DNA of 64,000 nucleotides from CAZTQN01 sp964615765 (GTDB taxonomy: Bacteria; Planctomycetota; Phycisphaerae; Phycisphaerales; UBA1924): positions 1-64,000 of the forward strand of contig CAZTQN010000007.1 in the NCBI GenBank assembly GCA_964615765.1. Direction: 5' to 3'. The notes under the pieces were generated by a model. The model was not told where the DNA came from. It saw only the letters and a program-made list of their open reading frames with translations, and ran no database searches. This document shows positions 7,670 to 15,245 of this stretch, piece after piece. The first letter of the stretch is position 1. Each line of letters opens with the position of its first letter. Both the position numbers and the translations under genes were made by a program.

Positions 7670-9220
7670 ATGACGCTGTTTCGAACGCCTCTGCTCGCGG
7701 TGCTGATCGCGATGATGGCGGCGGTGTGGATGAGCCGCGCGGCGGCCGGGCAAACGTCCCGGCTGACGCAGATCGTGCAGGTCGCCCCGCGGGCGGCCGC
7801 GTTCACGGGGCGGGCGGACATCCGCCTGGACCTGTTCGTGAACCGGACCGGCGGGCAGCCGGTCTCGCCGACGGTGGATATTCTGAACGTGCCCGTGGTG
7901 AACGGGCTGGCGCTGGTGTCGTTCACGGTCCCGACGGACGTGTTCGAAGCCCAGCCTCGGTTTCTGCGCGTGCGCGTGCGGACGCCGGCGGGGCAGGGCG
8001 CGTACCTCGTGCTGCCGCGGCAGCCGCTGCTGAGCGTCGCGACCGCCCGGTCTGGACTGATCTCGCAGACCGACGGTCCGGAAGGCCCGGCGGGGCCGCA
8101 AGGTCCGGCCGGTCCGCAGGGTCCGGAAGGCCCGGCGGGTCCGGCGGGCACGGCGGTCGGGCCGGTGGGCGCGACGGGCCCGGCGGGACCGGTCGGCCCG
8201 GCTGGCCCGGCGGGCACGACGGTTGGGCCGATGGGCGCGGTCGGTCTGCAAGGGCCGCAGGGCGCGCAGGGGCTTGTCGGCGCGGTTGGGCCGCAGGGCC
8301 CGGCCGGTCCGACGGGCGCGCAGGGCCCGATGGGCCGGCGCCTGAGCCCCGTCAACGTCGCGACGCGCCGCTGGTTCCCTGTGAACCAGACGGGGCTGAC
8401 CGATGTCGGTCTGGGCGGGATCGGGGCCTCGTCGATCGTCTATGACGGGCAGTTCATGTGGGTCGGGACGGCCATCAGCCCGCGCCTGATCCGCATCAAC
8501 CCCGCGACCGGCGCCTCGACGACCTCCACGCCCACGGGCACCACCGGCATCAACTCGCTGCTGTACGCCGGGGATCGCCTGTGGCTGTTTACGGCGACGA
8601 CGATGGTGCCGTACAACACGCGCACCAGCACGGCGGGCTCGGCGATCACCCTCCCCGAGACGCCGGCGTCGTCGGTGATGGACGGGACGCACATCTGGCT
8701 GGCGCTGCAGTCGAGCGGGCTGGTGCACAAGCGCGACGCCGTCACGGGCGCGCTGGTGGCTCAGTACACGTTCTCGGCGCCGTCGGGCGTCGCGTTCGAT
8801 GGGACGTCGATCTGGGTGTCGGAGAACGGGAACAACCGGGTGCTCCGCGTCAACCCGAGCAATGGGAACGTGATCGCGACGGTCGCCGTCGGCATCGGCC
8901 CGGGGCCGGCGACGTTCGATGGCGAGAACCTGTGGGTGCCCAACCGCTCGGGCAACAGTGTCTCGGTGGTGTCGACGATCAGCACCACGCTGATCCAGAC
9001 CATCGCGCTGCGGAGCGCGCCGCAGAAGGCGATCTTCGACGGCGAGTACGTCTGGCTGATCTACCCGAACGACGCCAACTTCCAGCTCCAGGTCTTCAAC
9101 GCCCGCACGCGGGCGGCGGTGGCCGACTCAACGGCGGGGACGATCCCGCTGGACGGGGCGTTCGACGGGCTGAACACGTGGTTCGTCTCGCCGCTGGGCA
9201 CGTCGGCGGCGCGGCGGTAA
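7670..9220 (+). CDS. Exported collagen-like/propeller protein, paralogue
   Basis: 516 aa from ATG 7670, with GAAGGGAG (7655-7662) 7 nt upstream. The architecture matches the preceding protein. There is a signal peptide (ending near AAAGQ) and an N-terminal domain whose AFTGRADIRLDLF matches FTGRADLQFILF of its neighbour. About 30 Gly-X-Y triplets follow, broken twice by an extra Val (GTAV, GTTV), and then seven (F/Y/M)(D/A)G-x3-W motifs such as AFDGTSIWV and TFDGENLWV. The triplets use more GPV, GAT and GPM than the nearly pure GPQ/GPA tract next door, so the two stalks have diverged more than the heads. It is probably the second gene of a two-gene transcript ending at the terminator at 9271. 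It is likely secreted or surface-displayed; its ligand is unknown. Confidence 0.85.
   Translation: MTLFRTPLLAVLIAMMAAVWMSRAAAGQTSRLTQIVQVAPRAAAFTGRADIRLDLFVNRTGGQPVSPTVDILNVPVVNGLALVSFTVPTDVFEAQPRFLRVRVRTPAGQGAYLVLPRQPLLSVATARSGLISQTDGPEGPAGPQGPAGPQGPEGPAGPAGTAVGPVGATGPAGPVGPAGPAGTTVGPMGAVGLQGPQGAQGLVGAVGPQGPAGPTGAQGPMGRRLSPVNVATRRWFPVNQTGLTDVGLGGIGASSIVYDGQFMWVGTAISPRLIRINPATGASTTSTPTGTTGINSLLYAGDRLWLFTATTMVPYNTRTSTAGSAITLPETPASSVMDGTHIWLALQSSGLVHKRDAVTGALVAQYTFSAPSGVAFDGTSIWVSENGNNRVLRVNPSNGNVIATVAVGIGPGPATFDGENLWVPNRSGNSVSVVSTISTTLIQTIALRSAPQKAIFDGEYVWLIYPNDANFQLQVFNARTRAAVADSTAGTIPLDGAFDGLNTWFVSPLGTSAARR
8075..8341 (+). repeat. Interrupted collagen-like Gly-X-Y repeat
   Basis: Gly-X-Y triplets from GPE to GRR with two four-residue interruptions (GTAV and GTTV). 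The interruptions suggest flexible kinks in a triple helix. Confidence 0.9.
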
Positions 9221-9270
9221 GCCAAGGTTGGCCGCGCGGCGATGCGCCGCGGGTGAAAGATGCAGGATCC

Positions 9271-9301
9271 ACGCCCGGCCGAGAGGTCGGGCGTTTTCTT
9301 T
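9271..9301 (+). terminator. Intrinsic terminator after the collagen-like pair
   Basis: ACGCCCG (9271-9277) pairs with CGGGCGT around a short loop, followed by a T-rich TTTCTTTT tract. It lies 50 nt after the stop of the second collagen-like gene. Confidence 0.75.
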
Positions 9302-10078
9302 TGGCGACGGCAAGCGACAGGTTGTTCAGCCGCGTGCGGATGCGCCGCGGCGGGCTTGGCTGGGGGCGGCCGGGGGCAGGAAAGAAAAAACCCAGCGCCT
9401 AGCCGTAGCCAAGCGCCGGGTCTCGTGGGGGTCGAACGGGAGAGGAATCGGATGCCGACCAGGGGTCGACATGCGTCCTCGCGAGTCGATACGACGCGCG
9501 CGTCGCGGCGGGTTCGCGAGCGTTCGGAAGTGCTTGGAAAAATGCGTAAACCGTGGTGATCCCGGTGCCCTGTTGGGGTGACCTGATGACCCGGATGGTG
9601 CAAGTTCCGCGCGCGATTTCTTTGGAGATGAACGGGGTGCGCGGAGGCCGCGTCGACCGGGCGCGAGCCGGGAGCGCGAGGGAAAATGACCCCCGGTCCG
9701 GGGTAGGGATCAAGGGTCGAGCACGGGCTTTACAAAACCTTTAAAGTTCTGGACGGAGGCGCGGATGGAAGGGCGACCCCTCCCCGTTATACTCTGGCCC
9801 CGCGAATCTCGCGGTACGCCGAGACGAACCCGGCGTGAAATGTGGTTCACTCGCCTACGCGGACCATGACACTCGGACGGTGCGGAGGGTGATCCCCCGC
9901 GGAACGACGCCCAAACGTCTTTTCGGCTCAGCCGCCGTCACTCCCCCACCTCCTCTCCCCCCCACTTCCAGTCTCTACCTTTCCACCTACCCCACCCCCC
10001 ATCCATCCCACCGTTCGTCTTCGGCCAACCCGGCCTTGGGGAGGCGTGAGGCTCGAGCGGCATCCCGGAGCGGTCACG
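9302..10078. other. Long intergenic region
   Basis: About 780 bases without a supported gene. At 9385-9420 a run of A residues precedes an imperfect hairpin (CCCAGCGC / GCGCCGGG), which would be a weak terminator for minus-strand transcription. A TATACT (9788-9793) could be a -10 element for the downstream gene, but no good -35 lies 16-18 nt before it. Short open frames here lack ribosome binding sites and have unremarkable translations. Confidence 0.5.
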
Positions 10079-10501
10079 GTGAGCAGCAAGAAGACCAGCG
10101 GTTGGAAGATGGCCGTGATTGTCGGAGGGTTCTCGATCGCTGCGGTCGTGATGGTGTATCAGCTCGGCTTTGCCAGCCGGGAGGTTCGGTTTGCGCAGAC
10201 GATCACGCTGATCGACGTGGGGTCGGGCGAGGTGTTCCGGACGAGCATCGCGGACCGTGGGTATCTGAGCCCCGGGCGGAACCCGAAAACGGGAGCTCGG
10301 ACACTGGTGCCGATCGTGCCGGACAAGGACGACCCGAGCAAATGGCATGTGCCGGGCAACATGATGTCGGTGCTGGACGGGGTTGAGGGGGACCTGAAGG
10401 CGGTGGACGGGAAGACCGGGGACGTGGTGGTGCCCGTGGCGCAGCCGGTGGATTTTCCGCACCCGTCGAAGTGGGGCGAGAAGCCGCCGCTGGCGTCGTG
10501 A
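10079..10501 (+). CDS. Small membrane-anchored protein, unknown function
   Basis: 140 aa from GTG 10079, chosen because GGAG (10067-10070) lies 8 nt upstream; an in-frame GTG at 10046 is an alternative but its purine tract is too close. There is one N-terminal membrane helix (about residues 12-28, AVIVGGFSIAAVVMVYQLGF). The exported or cytosolic tail has TLIDVGSGEVFRTS and NPKTGARTLVPI. I recognise no named domain, although small anchored proteins with a GxxFR segment are common near planctomycete prepilin genes. It lies 98 nt upstream of a prepilin-like gene and is probably co-transcribed with it, which suggests a role with that exported protein. Confidence 0.7.
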   Translation: MSSKKTSGWKMAVIVGGFSIAAVVMVYQLGFASREVRFAQTITLIDVGSGEVFRTSIADRGYLSPGRNPKTGARTLVPIVPDKDDPSKWHVPGNMMSVLDGVEGDLKAVDGKTGDVVVPVAQPVDFPHPSKWGEKPPLAS

Positions 10502-10599
10502 GCACGGGTGAGCCAGGCAGAACGAGTGAACCAGTCGGACGAGCCCGGGGGCGGGGCCTGAGACAGGGTGGCGGGAAGGGGAAGCGCGTGGTCGGCAGG

Positions 10600-11685
10600 A
10601 TGAACCGCATGAAGCGAAACGAGAAACGGGCCTTCACGCTGATCGAGCTGCTGGTGGTGATCGCGATCATCGCGCTCCTGGTGAGCATCCTGCTGCCGTC
10701 GTTGCAGCAGGCGCGCGAGGCGGCCCGGGCGATCGTGTGCGGCGGTGGCAACCTGCGCCAACTGGGCGTCGGGATGATCGCGTATTCGACGGGGAACAAG
10801 GAGTTCATCCCCGGCCCCAACACGTCGAACGTGCCGTGGCAGTTGCCGGTTTCGCCGGGGTTCAACGAGATCTTCGGTGACACCTCGGGCGACACGCCGG
10901 TGAGCAATCACGACTGGATCACGCCGTCGATCGCGGGTTCGGTGGATCTGAACCCGAACCGGGCGCGGCGTACGCAGCAGATCTTCAACATCTTCGGGTG
11001 TGCGGCGTCGAAGGCGTTTAACCAGAGCCTCTTCCCGGTGGGCGGCGGGGCGCCGGACTATCAGGACTTTGAGGAAGTGCTGTACCGCAGCCGCGGGTTT
11101 CGGCAGATCAGCTATCTCTCGCCGGCGGCGTGGCACTACATGCCCAACGCGACGGAAGCGCAGCGGTCACCGATCACGTTCCGGCTGAATGACGGCCGAG
11201 AGGCGCGGATCCCGGGGTACGCCCACGGTGACATTCAGCGTCGCCCGGTGGATCCGCGGGCCAGCTATCGCCCGCGTGTGGACCTGGTCGGGACCCAGAC
11301 TTCGAACAAGGTTTTCGCGGCCGACGGCACGCGGTACTTGTCGGACACGGGCGCATCGGCGGGGCAGTTGGACTTTGACATCTCGTCGCGGCCCAGCATT
11401 TACGGGTCGTTCCTGGAGCAGTCGCCGATCTGGGAAGGAACGACGGCGTGGGGCCGGGATGCAAACCTGTCAAACGGGCAAGTACCGGACAATCACCGGC
11501 TGTCGCTGCGGCACCCGGGGGGCACGGCGAACGCGCTGTTCTTTGACGGGTCGGTGCGGCGGCCGCGGCGTGAAGAGTTTTACGGGAACGTGTCGTTCTA
11601 CTTCCCCACCGACAGCGTGTTTAACGGTGTGGGTGCGACGCCGGAATCCCGGGCACGGTACCAGTTGAACTCGCTGGTGCCGTAA
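10600..11685 (+). CDS. Prepilin-like exported protein with H-x-DG tail
   Basis: 361 aa from ATG 10600; a GTG at 10588 after AAGGGGA is an equally possible start and would add four residues. The N-terminus is a class III prepilin leader: basic NRMKRNEKRA, cleavage before Phe, then FTLIELLVVIAIIALLVSIL with Glu at +5 for N-methylation. The rest is a large soluble domain ending in RHPGGTANALFFDG, the H-x(9-10)-DG block typical of the abundant planctomycete pseudopilins (DUF1559-like). It would be processed by a PilD-type peptidase not present here and could form a pseudopilus or be exported through it. It lacks the size of a major pilin (usually about 150 aa). Transcription probably ends at the hairpin at 11735. 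Confidence 0.85.
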   Translation: MNRMKRNEKRAFTLIELLVVIAIIALLVSILLPSLQQAREAARAIVCGGGNLRQLGVGMIAYSTGNKEFIPGPNTSNVPWQLPVSPGFNEIFGDTSGDTPVSNHDWITPSIAGSVDLNPNRARRTQQIFNIFGCAASKAFNQSLFPVGGGAPDYQDFEEVLYRSRGFRQISYLSPAAWHYMPNATEAQRSPITFRLNDGREARIPGYAHGDIQRRPVDPRASYRPRVDLVGTQTSNKVFAADGTRYLSDTGASAGQLDFDISSRPSIYGSFLEQSPIWEGTTAWGRDANLSNGQVPDNHRLSLRHPGGTANALFFDGSVRRPRREEFYGNVSFYFPTDSVFNGVGATPESRARYQLNSLVP

Positions 11686-11734
11686 GTGTGGTGTGCGGCG
11701 TGGCAAGGCCCGCTGCGGAGTCCGAAAACGAGCT

Positions 11735-11772
11735 AGCCGTCGGTATCCCGCATGCCGACGGCTGTTTTGTTT
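11735..11772 (+). terminator. Strong intrinsic terminator
   Basis: A perfect 9-bp stem, AGCCGTCGG (11735-11743) with CCGACGGCT (11755-11763), has an 11-nt loop and a GTTTTGTTT tail. It lies 50 nt after the prepilin-like gene. Confidence 0.85.
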
Positions 11773-12136
11773 GGGCGATCAGGAGTTGTCCTGTTGTGGA
11801 CAGAGAAACATGCGTTTTGCTGAGCGCGTGAGGGGCTTTCCTGTGTTGTCTTTACAACGTGTAAACATTGCGCGAAGTTTGCGATCCGGGCGGTGACTTC
11901 CGGGGGCGTTTGGGTATCTTTTCGACCCGAGTAGACCGGTGTCGCGTGTGCGGTGCGGTCACGGTGTGCCCTGATGGCGCTGCGGGAAGTGCGGCGGCGT
12001 GGGGCGAACGGGCTGGTGAGCTGTGGGTTGTTGGGCAGCCGCTGGCGGCAAAGGCGGACGGAGCGCGGCGGGCGCGGGCGGACCGGATGACCGGGACGCC
12101 GGGCTCGTCGGAAGATTATCAATGAGGAGTGCGTCC
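11773..12136. other. Leader region of the large cysteine-rich gene, with inverted repeat
   Basis: 364 bases without a supported gene. An inverted repeat TTTACA-ACG-TGTAAA lies at 11851-11865 in the AT-richest part of the gap and could be a protein-binding site or part of a promoter. No clear -10 element is spaced correctly from it. GAGGAG (12124-12129) is the ribosome binding site for the next gene. Confidence 0.4.
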
Positions 12137-14836
12137 ATGCGTAAGAACTGGTTGATGCTTGCGGCGATCGGCGCCGCGGCGACGTGTAGCCCGGCCCTTG
12201 GCGAAGACCCGGTGCAGATCGGCGACGTGGTGCAAGCCCTGTCGCAGAACAGCGCGACGAACACCGCGCGGCAGATCCGTGGCGGGGTGCAGTATCGCAG
12301 CCCCGGCGCGTTCCCCGGCACGGGCGCCCGCCCGACGGGCGCGTGGACGGCGCCGAACTCGGTGTTCCTGCAGTCGATCGAGTTCGACAACGCCAACGGC
12401 CTTCGCAAGAACGCTCGCGGCAACCTGCTTGCGTACAACTTCGGCTCGGCGGCCACCGGCGGGACGCTGTTCAACCTCTCGACCAACGGGAGCAACACGA
12501 TCCAGGCGTCGCTCGCGGGGTTCACCGCGGCGTTCACGGACGAGTCGGTCGCGCAGCGCTCGGCGAGCCTGGCGGTGTCTCCGGACAACCAGCACATCGC
12601 GGGGACGTTCTTCGAGTCCGGTCGCGTGTTCGTGCTCGATTACAACGCGGGCTCCGCGATCGGCACGGGCTCGGGCGCGAGCGTGAGCAACTTCCAGAAG
12701 TCGCTCCCGCTCAACAGCATCCAGCACACCTTCGCGACCAAGTTCCTGGACAACGACACGCTGATCGTCGGGTACACGAACATCGTGGTGCCGGAGATCG
12801 CGACGGTCGACTTCAACCCGGTGACCAACACGTTCTCGGCGCCGGTGCCGCGGCTGCAGCTGCTGCCGTTCAACGGCTCGGGCAACAGCCGGTACATCGA
12901 CATCGCCTATGAGCCGTCGGTGGCGCCGTACGTGTTCGTGTTCTACTCCCTGTTCGGCGGTGCGACGGAGAACCGCGTCAGCGTGATCGACCCGTCGACG
13001 TGGACGGAAGTGGCGACGTATGACCTGAGCTCGACGGTCGGGACTTCGCGCGAGATCGCGATCGGGCCGGATCGGCACGTGTACGTGAGCCAGTTCGCCA
13101 ACGACACGCAGAACACGACGTACGTCGACGTGATCGATCTCGACCGCGACAACGACGGGGACGTCGACATCCTGGACGTGATCTCGATCGGCAACGCGAG
13201 CTCGAACAACCACGCGACGCGCGTGCCCCTGCCGGCGGCGACTCCGCTGGACCAGGGCTCCTCGTTCAGCGGCATCGACGTGGCCCTGTCGGCCCCGCTC
13301 GGCGTCGCCGGGCCGGAAGTCGTCGGCGCGTGCTGCACGACGGTGGGCTGCCTGGCGCAGATCACCGAGGCGGCGTGCGTCTCCTTCGGCGGGACCTACC
13401 AGGGGAACAACTCGGCGTGCACCAACTGCGCCCCGATCACGGGCGCGTGCTGCGACGTCGCGACGGGCGCGTGCTCGATCACGAGCTTCACGGCGTGCCT
13501 GTCGGCCAACCAGCTGTACTACGGCGACAACACGCTGTGCCAGCCGAACGCGTGCGACGGTCCGGGCGCCTGCTGCCTGCCGACCGGCTCGTGCGTGACG
13601 GCCCAGGCCCGCGACTGCTATGAAGTTCAGGGCGGGTTCTTCCAGGGCATCGGGACGGTGTGCGGCGCGTGCCCCACGCTCCAGCCGGTGCTGACCAGCT
13701 ACACGTTCGACTCGACCAACCCGCTGCCGGACGGTCGTAACCTGTCGTTCTCCGTGACGCCGGACCTCTCGGGCAACACGCCCGCGGGCACCTTCGGGAA
13801 CGGGTACACGGGCGGGAACTTCGACGTGTTCGGTCTGATCGACCGCACCGTCAACACGGACTTCGCCGACGACACCAACGGGACGCTGACGCAGGACACC
13901 TTCGGGATCCTGTACGCGTCGCGCACGGACCGCGTGTTCGGCGTGTCGGACCTGAACAACCTGGCGCAGGGCGGCACGGGCACGGGCACGGGCACCGCGA
14001 CGTGGACGTTCAACATCTCGGGCGCTTCGAGCCTGAGCGCCGAGATCGACTTCGCGGCCCTGGGCAACTTCGAACTCGCCGGCGCCAACCCGGACGCGTT
14101 CAACTTCACCTACTCGATCGACGGCGGCGCTCCGCAGCCGCTGTTCACCTCGACGATCCAGGAAGGCAGCCTCGTGTACACGCGGATGGACCGCGGCACG
14201 CGCGTCAGCTTCCAGTTCAGCGAAGCCCTGCAGGACCCGGCGGCGATCAACGGGATCCAGCTGCGCAACGTCTTCAACCGCATCAGCGCTCCGATCGTGG
14301 GCACGGGCAACGTGCTGACGATCTCCTTCAACGCCTCGGCCGACGGCGCGGGCGAAATCTTCGCCTTCGATAACCTCACCATCCGTGGCTCGACCGCGGC
14401 CCCGACGACGGGCGCCTGCTGCCTGGCCAACGGGATGTGCTCGATCACGACGGCGGCGGCGTGCATCGGCGGGAACTTCCAGGGCGTCGGCACCAGCTGC
14501 ACGCCGAGCCCGTGCCAGCAGCCCTCGACGGGCCGCTGCTGCGTCGGGGCCCGGTGCGCGATCGTGACGGCGGCCGAGTGCGTCGGCTCGGGCACGGCTC
14601 AGGCCGTGTTCACCGCGGGCGCCTCGGACTGCAACGCCCCGAGCGTGCTGAACGCTCCGTGCTGCTTCGCCGACTACAACAAGGCGGGCGGGGTCACCGT
14701 GCAGGACATCTTCGACTTCCTGACGGACTACTTCTCCTCCAGCGTGAACGCGAACGTTGGCGGGAACGGGACCGCGCTCCCGACGGTGCAGGACATCTTC
14801 GACTACCTGACGGCGTACTTCGCCGGCGGCTGCTGA
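12137..14836 (+). CDS. Large exported cysteine-rich protein with dockerin-like tail
   Basis: 899 aa from ATG 12137, with GAGGAG 7 nt upstream; an ATG at 12122 would place that site inside the gene. After the signal peptide (1-22, ending SPALG), residues about 30-395 are a beta-rich region with propeller-like strands (SLAVSPDNQHIAGTFF). Residues about 397-514 hold three six-cysteine repeats beginning GACC. Residues about 518-753 look like a beta-sandwich domain. A fourth GACC repeat (about 758-794) and a variant starting GRCC follow. The last 59 residues are the tag module: CCFADYNKAGGVTVQDIFDF, then a second VQDIFDYLTAYF and a terminal AGGC. It is probably exported and held at the surface or in a complex. 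No catalytic motif is visible. It ends in a strong terminator at 14905. Confidence 0.8.
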   Translation: MRKNWLMLAAIGAAATCSPALGEDPVQIGDVVQALSQNSATNTARQIRGGVQYRSPGAFPGTGARPTGAWTAPNSVFLQSIEFDNANGLRKNARGNLLAYNFGSAATGGTLFNLSTNGSNTIQASLAGFTAAFTDESVAQRSASLAVSPDNQHIAGTFFESGRVFVLDYNAGSAIGTGSGASVSNFQKSLPLNSIQHTFATKFLDNDTLIVGYTNIVVPEIATVDFNPVTNTFSAPVPRLQLLPFNGSGNSRYIDIAYEPSVAPYVFVFYSLFGGATENRVSVIDPSTWTEVATYDLSSTVGTSREIAIGPDRHVYVSQFANDTQNTTYVDVIDLDRDNDGDVDILDVISIGNASSNNHATRVPLPAATPLDQGSSFSGIDVALSAPLGVAGPEVVGACCTTVGCLAQITEAACVSFGGTYQGNNSACTNCAPITGACCDVATGACSITSFTACLSANQLYYGDNTLCQPNACDGPGACCLPTGSCVTAQARDCYEVQGGFFQGIGTVCGACPTLQPVLTSYTFDSTNPLPDGRNLSFSVTPDLSGNTPAGTFGNGYTGGNFDVFGLIDRTVNTDFADDTNGTLTQDTFGILYASRTDRVFGVSDLNNLAQGGTGTGTGTATWTFNISGASSLSAEIDFAALGNFELAGANPDAFNFTYSIDGGAPQPLFTSTIQEGSLVYTRMDRGTRVSFQFSEALQDPAAINGIQLRNVFNRISAPIVGTGNVLTISFNASADGAGEIFAFDNLTIRGSTAAPTTGACCLANGMCSITTAAACIGGNFQGVGTSCTPSPCQQPSTGRCCVGARCAIVTAAECVGSGTAQAVFTAGASDCNAPSVLNAPCCFADYNKAGGVTVQDIFDFLTDYFSSSVNANVGGNGTALPTVQDIFDYLTAYFAGGC

Positions 14837-14904
14837 GCCGCGGACACCGGATCGGGCGAGGGGTGTGAAGCCCCGAGCCGACGGTGATCACCAGTGAACG
14901 TGTG

Positions 14905-14940
14905 ACGGGCCCCGCCGAAAGACGGGGCCCGTTGTTTTTC
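14905..14940 (+). terminator. Strong intrinsic terminator
   Basis: CGGGCCCCG (14906-14914) pairs perfectly with CGGGGCCCG (14923-14931), extended by an A-T pair, with an 8-nt loop and a TTGTTTTT tail. It lies about 70 nt after the large cysteine-rich gene. Confidence 0.9.
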
Positions 14941-15245
14941 TCGGCGCGGGGGGGGACGCGGTCTGGGGGAGAGGTCGGAGGTGGGGACTCACCCGGAGGG
15001 CTGGTCTTGCGGGCGAGACAGCCGGAGTGGTGGCCGCGGGCGGGAATGTCCGGCATGGTGCGGGTGGGGTGCGGGAGCACGGAGGATCTCGGCGCACGTC
15101 GCGAGCGCCGCTCCGGTGCTTTGCCGCGGGAAGTACGCGTCGGGCTCGTCGGGCTCCAAGGAGGGCTCGCCGGCGCGGGTCGGCGTGCGCAGTGCCTGAG
15201 GGGCGCTGCGTGCGGGCCGATCCAGCAGAAAGCGGTGCGGAAGAT
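14941..15245. other. Intergenic leader region
   Basis: 305 bases between the terminator and the next cysteine-rich gene. The downstream frame stays open through part of it, but it lacks a signal-peptide-like start until ATG 15246. No convincing promoter was found. Confidence 0.45.

Noticed and set aside
6441..8341. Possible CRISPR-like regular repeats
   Set aside because: The period is 9 nt, continuous and in frame, coding for Gly-X-Y triplets, with no spacers.
5661..8728. Two very long minus-strand frames opposite the collagen-like genes
   Set aside because: They arise from GC-rich, stop-poor complement of Gly-Pro repeats. The plus-strand frames have signal peptides, ribosome sites and domain repeats.
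9399..9744. Short open frames on both strands in the long intergenic region
   Set aside because: No ribosome binding sites, no hydrophobic or conserved-looking segments, and overlap with hairpin sequence.
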